Origin: Hypomesus transpacificus
Lineage: Eukaryota; Chordata; Actinopteri; Osmeriformes; Osmeridae
Length of the DNA stretch: 64,000 bases
Direction: 5' to 3'
Assembly (NCBI RefSeq): GCF_021917145.1
Contig: NC_061063.1
Location: 5,905,944-5,969,943 of the forward strand
Shown piece by piece: positions 1 through 11,664 of this stretch (position 1 is its first letter; each line of letters begins with the position of its first letter). Position numbers and translations under genes: made by a program. The notes beneath the pieces are model-generated. The model worked only from the letters and a program-made list of their open reading frames with translations, searched no databases and was not told the origin of the DNA.

Positions 1-73
1 GGAGGGAGGGAGGGAGGGAGGGAGGGAGGGAGGGAGGGAGGGAGGGAGGGAGGGAGGGAGGGAGGGAGGGAGG

Positions 74-114
<41 letters not shown>

Positions 115-210
115 AGGGAGGGAGGCAGGGAGGCAGGAGGGAGGCAGGCAGAGAGGGAGGGAGGCAGGGAGGCAGGGAGGCAGGAGGGAGGGAGGCAGGC
201 GGGTACACAC
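1..210. repeat. GGGA/GGCA purine-rich microsatellite
   Basis: An interrupted array of GGGA units followed by GGCA units and mixed forms. It lies in the clcn1 intron directly downstream of the exon ending at 211. On the clcn1 sense strand it reads as TCCC/TGCC repeats and begins within a few bases of the splice donor. Confidence 0.95.
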
Positions 211-3200
211 CGATGGCTTGCGGTGCGACCATGTGGCAGAAGAAGGAAGCGAACATGATGAGAATCATGGGATAGGAGACCCAGACCAGATACTGCAACA
301 GCACGTTACCTCTCAGTTCCGTGTGGATCCACTTATAGGCTAGGGGAGCAGGGGGGCAAAGGGGTGGGGGACCAAGGGCATGGAAGGAGATTAGTCATAG
401 CAGGGTCGACTCACAGTTACAAGGATGACACGGTAAAGACTACCCCTGGATGGGGTCAAAGGTTAAAGGCCAAACCGTCTAGAAAGGTGCTGGTTTGTTG
501 TCTGTGAGACACTTCATACCGTTTGACTTGCTTAAGTGCAAAATATGAAGGATTACCTTACATTGTGACCGAAGAGACCGTACTACTAAAGAGTACTGAC
601 CTGTTGTGTTAGAATGTTGGTTAGAAACATATTAGTTGTCCCCGGTCGACCAGAGAACCAATAGGAAGAGTGGTCTTTCAAAGCCCTCATGCAAATGTGA
701 TCAATAAATTGGCTGTCCAGAGGGGAATTGATGTGTTGATGCATGATGGGTATAGTAGTTTATTACCTTGAAGGCTCTTAGCACTGGCGTAGTCCATGGA
801 CCAGCTGACTAGAGCCATGCTGATGCCGAGGAGGACCAGGAAGATCCAGTCCTCACCAAGCTTGGTCACCAGGAACCTTTGCACACGCATTACACAGTCT
901 GGAAAGACCACAGGACAGAGTTTGAACGTGTTTCATGACAAGTACATTTACCGTATTTCTTCGAATGAATGCCGCCCTCGAACAAACGCCGCCCCCAAAA
1001 AATCATAAAACTGTTATTTAATTTGTTAAATTCCACCCCAGTATTTATTTCACATGTACATAACTTTCCTCACAGTTTTCTGTTTGAAAGCTAACGTGTA
1101 TGAACGTTTAGGCATGTTGCTTCAGATTTCTACACAATGTAGAACACTTGTATTTGAGACAGTTGTACTACCAACGCACACCTACTTGATAGCCAATGAG
1201 AAATTGAGTTGCCTCACTCATAGACAAACAAAGAATAGACAAGGAGGTCAGCAGTAGTAAATGAAACCTGCGTTTTTAGCTGCATGATTCATTTGTCACA
1301 ATGCCAGCAATTAAGTTGTCTATGGCTGCACTGCAGCAACAATTCCCGAAATCTCTCTTACTGATTAAACGCTGCACTAAAAATGAACGTTATTTAATAA
1401 ACGCCGCGGCTACACTTACATTTATTCATTTCGCAGATGCTTTTATCCAAAGTGAGAACTTTACAAAAAGTGCATAGGTCTATGATCAGAAACAACAAGA
1501 GCTCCAAAAACATTGCGGGTAGCCAAAACATGAGAATACTTTGTGATAAGCAAATAAGTGCCAATGGGAGGAAACACAAGAGCATTTACCTGTAGGAAAG
1601 CAAGCAACAATAATATAATTTCCAGCGAGTACAAGTAGGACACAAGACAGTCCAGACACATGCATGGTCTGGTTAAAACCCAAGTACATCTACTAACTAC
1701 TTTCCTGCACTCATATAACATGGCTGTCGCCCTCTCACTATTTGCAGCTTTTCTGACCCCTGACCTTTGCATTTTGAGTAGGAACGCCGCTTCTTTATAG
1801 AAGAGCTGTGCTCTTGATCTTTAGGCTGTCCCGCCTCTCCAGACACTGCCTCCGCATTGGAGTGGTGCTGACTCCGATGCCTCGCATGGTGGCCATGACC
1901 ATGGTGACTGTGCCCATGGTGACTGTGTCCATGATGATGGAGTCCATGGAGCTGGTGACCGTGGTGATGTTGGTGGCCGTGTTTTTTGAACTGTCTCTCT
2001 GTCAGCAGTCGGGTGGCCTCTCTCCTGCCTGACCCGCCGTGGTGCTCGTGGTACTCCCCATACAACTGAGAGGAAAGAGAACTACGTTACCCATAAAGCT
2101 GTTCAGGAGAAATAACAGTTATATGCCTACATGGAAGCCTACAAGTACAAATATATTTTGGAATGTTTTGTTTGTAAAAAAAAAAAAAAAAAAAAACAAA
2201 GAACAAAAAATAAGTTTCTCTATAAGGAGAACATAATTACGTTACCCACGTGCCTAAACAGCGGGAAATAACTTTCCATGGAGCTTGAAAGGGGGAGGGA
2301 TACGAGAACTACGTTACCCACAGGCCTTTGCTCAGGAAAAATGCCAAATGACTCAGTGATGAATCAACTTAATTGCTAAGAGTCAAAACAGACTTCTTAT
2401 ATCTTCTCTGTGAGTAAAATAAAAAAATAAGTGCACATGGACATGAGCAGATGTCCCAGAGCGTGGGAAAGTCAGGGTGTCACAGAGCAGTGGTCTGTCC
2501 TGCCCTGGCCACCACAGGAATAGACTCCTCAACTTGTTGACCTAAATCTCCCTGGAGCGGAAGCTGGGGTCTACATCTACATGAATCTGACCTGGACAGC
2601 TTCCATGGCATCTGGAAGAGAGGTTAGACCAATCTGATCCCCTTTCTCTCTTGCACAAACACACCTCACCCCGTCAGTCCACTGAGAGCCTGTCTATCTA
2701 GAACCCTACAGTAAGCCGTGACATAAGACATTCACAACATAATGAAGCATCACAAGACACCATCAATGCTGAACAAAAGACACATTTTTGTCTTTTATCA
2801 GAAAGCAAACAGCATGACTGTTACCAACACACCAGGCCAGCATCAACCCTCTACTGGAAACAAATGAATAACACCACACCCTCTAAACTTCCTACATTAG
2901 CTTGACAATTTATTTCAAATAGGTTACTGAAGTTTTGTCTCAGACTGCTAAGCTACTGTCAATCAAGTCATCGGGCTATTTGCTAGTTAGTTCATGCTAG
3001 GTCACTGCTGAAGCTACTCTGCTATGGATGACGGGCCACACCTGTTGTGATTCTCATAGAATGGTACGTTACAGGGATCCCATACCATCCTGTCACTTCT
3101 CTCTTACACAAACTCATCTGTCCATTTCAGTCATTCCCCTTTTCCCTTCCACTCCTCCTCTGTCAGTACATGTAATCCCTTGCTTTCTCCAAATCCCCCC

Positions 3201-4978
3201 CCCCAGACCCTATACACCTCACACCCCCTAAACACCTGCCTCCTCCTCTCTCGCCTTCTCTGGTCTACCTTCCCCTTCTCTCTCTCCCTCTCTCTCCCTC
3301 TATCTCTCTCTCCCTCTATCTCTCTCTCCCTCTATCTCTCCCTCTTTCTGGATGTAACTCTACCCTGGGGGTTATATTTAGAACCGGTGTGACCCAATGA
3401 TCGCCGACACACTTCTCCACACCTCTCCCCCTCTCTATCTCTCACCCTCCAGGTCTATCTCTCAATCTCTCGCAATCCTGATCTCTCTCTCGCCGTCCGT
3501 CTATCCGTCCTTGAAACTGACCATCAAGGACTTTGGGACATTACATTTGAAATGCCTGGACGAGTCACAGGAAGTAGTCACATGATTAAAATGGCCAGAA
3601 ACCTCATCCTGCATGTACCAAGGTGTGTCTATACCGATTCAAAATCAAACTCTGTATTTCTCTGGACTAGAATCTCAAATACCGGTGTCACCTCAAAGAG
3701 CATGTCTTATCTTTTTTTTCCCAACTTGTTATTAAGGAAGTTCTACTAATTTAAGTTTACATATGGATAGGCTCCTAACAAGGCATATATATATGTCCAC
3801 AGAGTTTTTCTCTATTTTGTCTGTCCTGCATGTCGCGCTCTGCCCAGTCTCACATTATGTCTGACAATCTACCTGTGGCACTGCATCTGTGTCGATCTCT
3901 CTCTGAACCTGTCTGTGGACTGTGATACTCCCAGCAGTAGTAGCTTGCTATATTAGCTACATGTGGGTGCATGTCATTGTATCAGTTTATGTAAAGTCAA
4001 ACTTAATGCATACGAAGGTCTTCTAAAATAGAGGGTATTAGACAGGCATTCCCCTGGGTCCTGTCAACATTACGCCACCCTCCTGTTGTTTACACATAAT
4101 GTATATATAGATACACACACACACATAAATACACACAAATATACCAATACAAACAAACACGCAAATACACTCACAAAGACAAGGTCTGGCTGAAAAAGTG
4201 ACACTTCTGAATATAGTGCTATGGGTGATAGTAAGTTATCACAATTCACATGGCCATCAGTACACACACACACAGTTGTTTGTAACTTTGTGACTAACAG
4301 TTACATTATGTATAATGTTTTGAATCTACTCCAGGATTAAGAAAGTAAACTAAACTGAGGTTACCACACATCCTTTACCCCCCCCCCCCCTCTCTCTACT
4401 TTGGGGTGGAAGATGAGAGGTTGTACAGGTTGTCTGACAGGTGACACAGTCAAGTGATAAAGTGGACAGGATGTGGAGAGTGGAGAGAGTTCAAATGAGA
4501 AAGACAAGGAGAGGGAAAGAAAGATAGGGAGAGAGGAAGAGAAAGAAAGAGAAACCAGGGAAGAGAGGAAACGAAAGAGACATGCAGGGAGGGAGAAAAA
4601 GAGAGAGTTACGATAAATCGTGGAAGAACCCGGTCTTCTAGACACCTGCTGCGTGACTGTGACCAGACTGCTTAACACGCAGACACACACACACACACAC
4701 ACACGCAAATGACCACACTAACTGACTGACTGCACAGTCCACAGCTGCAAAACTCGCAACGTCATTCCAGAGATGATATAGTTAATGAATTATTGGATTC
4801 ATTTTCCAATACCCTTGGGAGACAGAAAAGAAAAGCACAGCACACAACATGCACGGAGGGATGGATGAGAGGTAGAGAGAGGGAGACAGAGAGGGAGTGA
4901 GTGTGTGAGAGAGCCAGAGGCACTAACCAGGGTCTGTTGGTATCTCAGAGCCTTCCTTTGCGACGCATCTGCGGCCAT
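211..4978 (-). CDS. clcn1: Voltage-gated chloride channel 1 (ClC-1 type), 5' partial
   Basis: Muscle-type homodimeric chloride channel of the plasma membrane; ClC-1 sets resting chloride conductance in skeletal muscle. Four coding exons are visible: 4928-4978 (ATG at 4978, [17 protein letters not shown]), 1765-2065, 767-898 and 211-339; the rest lies beyond the left edge. The last two are 132 and 129 bp, the sizes I recall for human CLCN1 exons 3 and 4, and all phases close. The first membrane helix contains [11 protein letters not shown] and [20 protein letters not shown]; the SAKSLQAYKW part is CLCN1-like rather than CLCN2-like, although the N-terminal [13 protein letters not shown] resembles CLCN2. 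The second exon is 301 bp against about 121 bp in human because it carries a His-rich insert (residues about 46-85). An in-frame GTG two codons upstream of the ATG is not used here. The gene is head-to-head with styk1, 2.5 kb apart. Confidence 0.9.
949..1411. repeat. Unclassified interspersed repeat with GCCGCC motifs
   Basis: The block starts with ATGCCGCCCTCGAACAAACG near 969 and ends with AATAAACGCCGCGG near 1397-1411. Such motif pairs at the two ends suggest a non-autonomous mobile element in clcn1 intron 2. I see no coding capacity and no clean terminal inverted repeat, so the class is unknown. Confidence 0.35.
1417..1600. mobile_element. SINE/LINE-derived fragment with conserved 3'-type tail
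   Basis: The sequence contains TTACATTTATTCATTTCGCA, GATGCTTTTATCCAAAG and AAAAAGTGCATAGG. The first two match the tail type seen again at 36050-36110 in the pentraxin intron. It lies between the clcn1 exons at 767-898 and 1765-2065. A shared LINE-type tail on different bodies is typical of fish SINE families; the family assignment is inference. Confidence 0.5.
2176..2196 (+). repeat. Poly(A) run in clcn1 intron 1
   Basis: A run of 21 A residues. It may be a retroposon tail, but no element body is recognised to its left. Confidence 0.8.
3269..3350. repeat. CT/CCCT-rich microsatellite
   Basis: Interrupted (CT)n with CCCTCTAT units in clcn1 intron 1. The rest of that intron (2066-4927) holds further simple repeats, including a 13-nt poly-C at 4378-4390 and a purine-rich stretch near 4480-4610. 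No convincing exon was found in it. Confidence 0.9.
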
Positions 4979-6133
4979 TGACACACTGTCACTGACCCAA
5001 AAATAATCCCCTCCACTGGCCGAGTGTCTCCGCTACTCTCAGGCAGGGGGCGTGCAGCCCAACACTCTCTCTCTCTCTCTCTTTAATGCACATGCTTCTC
5101 TTTCACAGGTGCACTCTAGGTCCACTCTCTCATACATGCAATCTCATGCTCTCTCTCCCTCTCTTGCTCACTTTTCTTTGCTCTCTCTCTCACACACACA
5201 CACACATATTCTTACATGGTGTAAACTAGTTCTCAAAGCAGTACCCCCCCCCCCCGTCTATGGCCACACTGGGGCAGGGTGTGTTAACAAATCCATGCCT
5301 CTCTCTCTTGCCCGCCCGCCCACCCTCCCTCCCTCATCCGACGTAATCATGTTGCCCTTGGTAACCCTGTTACACTTTGATCACCTGTTAATTTGAACAG
5401 GACTACACAATAATGAGAGATAAAAGAGAGAGACAGAGAGCAGGACAACGAGGAAGAGAGGGAGGTCTGGCAATAGGGGAGGCTAGACCAGTTTAACTAA
5501 GGGTAGGTTACGTGGTGGGGGTGTGGAGATGGGCAGTGAGGGAGTCTGAAGAACAATTCGGAAACACCTATGTTGGCCTTTGAAACAAAAACTCCCTTAA
5601 GGGTGGAAGGAAGAGGTGCAGCTAAGGGTGTGGTTAACCTGGAAAACAGAGAGAGAGAGACGTGGGGAAAGTATTACAACACAGCACCAAGAGAACAAGA
5701 GAGAGGGAGAGAGATTAAAGAACAGAAACCTGACCAACGGGATAATACAACATGCTGGAGAGTCCTTCATATACGACTAAGCCAGTCTACATTAGAAGTA
5801 TGTCATAGCAAAGAGAGGAAACAACACTATGTGCCCTGATACTGCCGACTCCGCATCTGACTGATTTAGGGGCCCGGTAAGGTGACATTGCAAAATGCAG
5901 ACACTCAGTGATTTCAATGTGTCTTTATTACGTCATGCGCGTGTGAATGTCGGCGCGTGATCATGCCCAGTGCATACGACAGCACCAGTAATGCAGTTAG
6001 ACTGGTTCATCTTGTCTAGACGTGGGCAGTGTAGGTGAAATAACAGAAACCAGATGTAGGAATATGTGACAACTCAACAACAACATGCTCTGAGTAGGAG
6101 GAGTCCCACACACATCCTTTATAACTTCCCTCC

Positions 6134-6186
<53 letters not shown>

Positions 6187-7484
6187 GAAATCCCCTCTGA
6201 ACACATACGGTACCTTAAGATTACTCAGTTATGGAAGCCTGTGAGAGAAGGCCCATCCCTCTGTGATGTGACACAGAGCAGCGGAGGAGCGTGCGACAGG
6301 TGAGTTTGATTGCACCTGCCGGGGTTGGGTTTAGAGATTAACAAAAATAATGAATAGAAACATGTGAACCAAGATAGATCAGAACTTTGAGAACTTTGAG
6401 ACAGAAACAGAGATAGCTCTGTTTTGAATCTCTATTTGTAGACTTGCACAGTTGCTGTACTGTAAAAAGAAACAGACACACAAGGACGGGAAAAACAACA
6501 AGGGACATGTATCTCACATTTTCCCACTCAGAAAACAGTCAAAACAGGTTGGTCAACAGTTTGACCACTTCTACAACCGTTTTCTGGTATAATAGTCCTG
6601 GTGTTAACTCCAGGTGTTATAGTATTCCTGATAATGTGCAGTTAACCTATTCATACTTTGGAAATACTTACGTATATAAGTGGTTCTACAGTTCTTCTGT
6701 TCTCTCTCTCCATTTAAACTGTTTTCTTTACATATAGTGGTGCATTTGATAACCTATCTACCAGGAACTCTCATGAGCTTATAAATGTTCCGTATCATGG
6801 CATGGTCTCTTCCTGCTATTATATTATGGCTACCATCCCATAATATCCCTTTCCTTGTGACCTCATCTGAACCTGTGGTGTACAGATGTGTATCAATCTT
6901 CGGAAACTTCAGGGCCATAGTTCCACTGGACCACATGAGATCATGTAAATCTGTATGTTGATCGTGTTAAACAAACGCAAGCACCCGAGTCCACCTGTGA
7001 TCCATCTCAAAAGAAACGATTAAGGTTAGCTTTGTATAAAAACTAGGCCTAAATCCTAGCTATGTTGACACCAGTGTAAGACAGGCCCAGTCCTGCCCGC
7101 TTATACATTATCAGTACACATTATAAATGCCTGCCAACTCAACCGGGGTTAGTCTGACACCATGCCATCTGCATGTCATATAGTATTAGTCTCCACAGTT
7201 CAGCTGACAGTACCCAGCTTTTGGAACCCAGCTCCAGGCGTATTCCACCTCAGCCAATACATGGGATGGGACCCCTCACAGAATGCTCTCTGGGTCTGAC
7301 AGCTGGGATATGGTGACCATGGCAACCTTTGGGTGAAGAGAGAGGTGTTCGTACTGTGTGTGTAACCAGGGATGAGTGGCCCAGCGAGCAGACTTGATGC
7401 TGAGTCACTACAGCTGTGAACGTCAGGGGTTTGGAGGTGCTGCTGACCTGTACTTTCTGCTTGTGTGTGTGTGTGTTCCACAGG
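4979..7484. other. Divergent clcn1/styk1 intergenic region
   Basis: This 2.5 kb stretch lies between the clcn1 start codon (minus) and the styk1 start codon (plus). It should hold both promoters and the non-coding 5' exon or exons of styk1, because the styk1 ATG exon is preceded by a splice acceptor at 7482-7483. It includes CT/CA repeats near 5070-5210 and a (CA)n run at 6137-6183. No TATA box or clear promoter motif could be assigned. Confidence 0.5.
6137..6183. repeat. (CA)n microsatellite
   Basis: About 23 uninterrupted CA units in the clcn1/styk1 intergenic region. Confidence 0.95.
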
Positions 7485-10400
7485 ATGTCAAAGGGAGACG
7501 TAGAGTGTGTATCAGGAAACACCCTTTGTGGTGAGTGTTACTCTCCTTCTCAGTACTCGCTCTCTTAATTCTCCTTAATCCATTTCTCCCCTGATGCTTC
7601 CTCCTCCATCTCAAGTCAACCAAGCCAAGCCATGCTCAGGTACAGATGCTCTGTTTGTGTCAAACACGAGCCTGAGGCACAGAGCTCAAACCCCATGTTA
7701 ACAGAGTAGAATACATATGCCTCTGTACCAGGGTGGAGCACTTCAGACCGCCTTTTACAAACAATACCAAATTAACAGTGCTGCAGCCATTGGAGATAAG
7801 GTTAGATTATGTTGCCTCAACTAAGTCTGGACAGACGCCTTGAATACACAGATAAAAAACACATAGCAAATGGAGGACAAATCACATTTGGAAAAACATT
7901 ACACACCTGTTTGGCTTCACAAAGTAAACACCATCTGTATAGTTTGTGAATCGAGTCTATTTCATTGTTTCCACACATAAGACAAGGATCTGTTTTTAAA
8001 GGATCCGTTTCTCTCCAGCACATGTAACTCTGATCATGTCCATCTGTACATTTCACCAAACAAACTATGGGCGCTGGGCAGGATTTGCTTTCACTAGTTT
8101 CTATTGACATGCTAATTCAGTCACACTTAGTGGGAGCTAAGACTACCAGTGATGTCAATAGGCTGACCTGTGCTTTCAGTCAGTGGAATGACGAGGTATT
8201 ACATGACACTATGTGTTTTGCCATGAATGCTCTTGCCACTGTACTAGTTACTCAAGTTTACCTTCATAAGTCACTGTCTCATCTTGCAAAGGATACACAT
8301 ACCAAGTACTTAGTGAGGTATTCAAATAGGTGGGATCCAGCTATGCAGCTGGATGCAGCTATTCAGCCAGTGTCATGTACACAGACTGTGGAAACACTCA
8401 ACATTGATTCTGTCCAAACCAAGTGAAAATGCAATTTTTACGTTATCTACCACTGTAGATCCTGACACCTCTGCGACCTCAGCCTCTCTCTCTCTCCTAC
8501 TTTCTGTCTCTCTCCATCCTACCCGCTACATTTCTCTGACCGTCTTCCTTCCTCTCTCCCTCAGTGGTCCTGAATCATGAAAAGGAAGTGATTGTAGTTC
8601 CTGTTGTACTGCTTGTGATCTTCCTGATCGCTCTGTTGACCATCTTCCTGTTGAAGTTCTGCCCTGACCGCACGCCAGCCCCAACGCTTCTCCCGACCAC
8701 CACTCCACCGCAAGGAAACAGAGCGAGCAGACACAGACACACACGCAGTCAGAGACACAACCTTCGGGGCATAGATGGTGAGCATGTTATGTGTGTGTGT
8801 GTTTCAGGGTTTGAGTGTGTGTCTGCATGACATTGATTCATTATTTATAGCAGTGCTGTGTTATAAATCTACCATAGCACAGTAGGTAAGGCTGACATCT
8901 GCTCGATTTCAAGTTCAACCTCCCTTTCTCTCATTTATCTCCTTTCTTCTCTCAAATCCCTTCCTCTACGCAGCTCCAACTGAGCTCAACCCTCTAGAAC
9001 ATGAGGAGGTACCCATAACAACCCCCAGCAGGGGGCTGGCCCCGCCCACATTGTCCGCAGTACCGGAGATGGCCAGCGAGAGGCAGCCTGGTTCCTTCCA
9101 GCTGGTCACTCCTCTGCCCAGGTCATTGTTTGTGGTTCCAGGAGCCTCTGTGACTCTCTACAGGGCCAGGATGGAGAACAGGGATGTGGTTCTGCGAGTG
9201 CTGAAAGGTGACACACCATAACAGACTAAACGTTGTACTGCAGTAACTAGTAGGAAGAGGACAAGGCTTTATTTAGGATGTACAATATCTGACAATGTAT
9301 TAAGAAAACAAACCTGACAGTCTTAACCTAGTCTCAAAAGCAGAAATCCATCCAGGTAGAATCTAAGACTCTTCCCTTTCTCTTACCAGAATCAGCAGAC
9401 GCCGGTGAACGGCAGCACTTCCTGGGGTTTGCTTCCTTCCTGTCAGAGCTGGGGCCCCACCCCTTCTTGCCGGGTATGATGGGAGTTGTGTCCGTGCGGT
9501 CGCCCTTGGTTACAGTGATAGAGGAGCTGGAGCACAGAGACCTGCTGGGTTATCTCTGGAGGTGCAGACAGGTACCACAGGGTTATTTCCGCCGGGTTAC
9601 ACAGGTACTGCAGGGTTATCTCTGGAGAGAGAGACAGGTACTGCAAGGCTATCTCTGCAGGGTGAGACGGGTACTGCAGGGTTATCGCTGGAGGGTTAGA
9701 CAGGTACAGCAGAGACAGAGTGAATTGCAATATACTCCACACCATACTGCAGTCGTACATTAACTAACATACCTATTGGCCTACTTCTAGGTAATAAAAA
9801 AAACTGTTTCATTATGTCTTTTTTATTGGTAATACAGTAATAGTCTTTAGACTAAAGTATATCAATGCACCTGATACAAAAATTGGGATTAAGAAAGTAA
9901 TTAGAGTTTAAATTGTTTTTTTTTTCTTGGCAGGACCACACAGGTGAGGGCTCACCATGTGACCTCACAGAAAAACGCATCTTCACCATGGCAGGACAGG
10001 TGTCCTCTGCTCTGGTTGGTTTCGCCCTGCTTTTCTTTCTACTTCCTCTCTGTTGAGAAATCTGGATAAAAAAACTGAAAATTACTATAGCACCCATTTT
10101 CTCTCTCTCCATCATCTAATGTTATTCTCACCAAGTACAATGTCAGCTCAAGTTCACCTCTATTTCTCCACCTAGGAATATTTGCACAGCAAGAGCTGTA
10201 TCCATGGCAACTTGGGTGCCCGGAGTGTTCTGGTTGGTCAATACCTAACAGCCAAGCTCTGGGGGCTGGGCCCAGCATACAGGAGGCGGGGCCAGACGGG
10301 GACTCCATGGGAACTGGAGGACATGGAGTTGAGGAAGTGGCAGGCTCCTGAGATACTGGCCAGGAGAGACATCAATCAAAGTAGTGATATGTAAGTATCT

Positions 10401-11191
10401 ACTCTGAATGGATGGACCCCTTATGGTATTTAGATAACCAGCAAAAAAGTTAAAGTTACAGTTTGATAGTAGCATGTATTTTCAGAATACTGAATGTACA
10501 GTATAGTTACCCCAGGTGATAATCTCTCCAACAGCTGGTCCTTTGGTATACTGCTCTATGAGATGGTGACACTTGGTGAGTGTCTAATTATTCTTGATTT
10601 AACCAAACAACCAGCAATGGCTGAATTACAGTGGGGCACTTCTGTATTGTGGTTGAGCTGTTCACTTCCTCTTCCAGGTGACCCTCCCTTCCCAAATGTC
10701 CTGGCCAGTGAGCTGCTGCAGTACCTCCAGAGAGGGAACTCCCTGAAGAGGCCTGTTAGCTGTTCTAACTCACTGTGAGAGTCCCACACTAACAGAGCTT
10801 ATATAACAACATTATGTATACACATATATGTTTACGTTCAGTTATCATAAATTCATTGAAAAAGATAAATAATGCATTAGATGTGAATTATCTACTTCCC
10901 AAATGATGTTGTTTCCATGGTATTCAAAGACTGACAAAAGGAAAGCAATAAATGCGTGATTGATTAAAGATTGATCTGTAAAACATATCTTTCAGCTACT
11001 CTACGATTAAGTCCTGTGTGCAGTGGAGTCCCCAGGAGCGCCTCCCATTGGCTGGGCTGATCCGGAAGATCCAATCAGGAGAGAGAAGTGCCAATGACAG
11101 GACTGTTTTGCGGGTGCCCGAGCCCCTGGACACAGAGAAGTATCTCAGAGAAGCTGGCTACGGGGAGGCCTACAATTACGCTGTTCTCTGA
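7485..11191 (+). CDS. styk1: STYK1/NOK-type single-pass membrane pseudokinase
   Basis: Nine coding exons: 7485-7530, 8565-8777, 8974-9207, 9390-9571, 9934-10014, 10176-10390, 10535-10575, 10678-10774, 10996-11191; 434 aa against 422 in human STYK1, with all phases closing. The N-terminus (VECVSGNTLCVVLNHEKEVI) aligns with human LECSLSDKLCVI, followed by a membrane helix at about 24-46. The kinase-like domain contains CDLTEKR, SFGILLYEMVTLG and LKRPVSCSNSLYSTIKSC, all close to human STYK1. Catalytic motifs are degraded: the beta-3 lysine position reads VVLR (Arg161), the HRD position reads HGN (262-264), and the DFG position reads WGLG (281-284). Phosphotransfer is therefore unlikely; a scaffold or signalling role at membranes is inferred. 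The fourth coding exon ends inside a 33-bp tandem repeat. The ATG exon follows an acceptor, so a 5' non-coding exon must exist upstream. Confidence 0.95.
9548..9712 (+). repeat. 33-bp x5 tandem repeat spanning a styk1 exon end and its splice donor
   Basis: Units at 9548-9580, 9581-9613, 9614-9646, 9647-9679 and 9680-9712. The first 24 bases of unit 1 are coding (GYLWRCRQ) and the rest is the start of the intron. Units 2, 3 and 5 repeat CAG|GTAC at the same offset, while unit 4 reads CGG|GTAC. The period is 33 bp, so the reading frame is kept across all five units. Confidence 0.95.
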
Positions 11192-11660
11192 TTGGATGGC
11201 TGTGTGGAAGTTTCTCTGGATTGGTCAGAGGGAACTGCCAGGGTCACCTGATCTCACACTGAACGACTGAATGGCAATGACTCATGGAATTTGTCTAAAG
11301 GTCCTTCAAATGAGAAGGAGGACTGAAGTGGAAGTATACACTGTTTACAGAAATTATGTGCCTAAATAGTAATGTGCCCGAATGCGTATCCATTGTGTAT
11401 GTATACAGTATAAAATGTGTGTGTGTGTAGACAAGCAGAAAACTAAGCTCTGCAATGACAACATTTACCCCAAACCAGCTCTTCCTCTATTCTAAAAACA
11501 GACATCTGTGATGGATTGTTGACATTGCAATGAGAAACACGGAGCAAAGCCCTGGCTAACAAACTAAGATGGATGCCTTTGTCAGAACAAAGCACTTCCA
11601 ACACACCACATCTCCTTTTCAGACACATCCAAACAAATGCTAAATAAAACCAAACTATTT
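11192..11660 (+). other. styk1 3' UTR with poly(A) signal
   Basis: Non-coding sequence after the styk1 stop at 11189-11191. A consensus AATAAA lies at 11643-11648, giving a 3' UTR of about 0.45 kb. It meets the phc1 3' end about 40 bp further on. Confidence 0.6.
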
Positions 11661-11664
11661 TGCA

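Noticed and set aside
1697-1764. Extension of the clcn1 second exon past 1765
   Set aside because: A donor at 1764-1763 restores K-DC-V with the next exon (YSKCKDCVMRV), matching human YSKCQDC. The longer reading is intron.
3028-3090. Minus-strand peptide [20 protein letters not shown] as an alternative clcn1 first exon
   Set aside because: It has only a loose resemblance to the human CLCN1 N-terminus. The exon at 4928-4978 gives a correct phase, a proper donor and the conserved ALRYQQTL sequence.
8067-8426. 119-codon plus-strand ORF in the styk1 intron
   Set aside because: It lies between an exon donor at 7531 and an acceptor at 8564, has no family resemblance, and overlaps an equally open antisense frame.
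9572-9763. Simple read-through of the styk1 fourth coding exon to a stop at about 9763 as the main product
   Set aside because: It would truncate the kinase-like domain. Homology resumes at 9934 with CDLTEKR. It is kept only as an alternative-splicing question in the findings.
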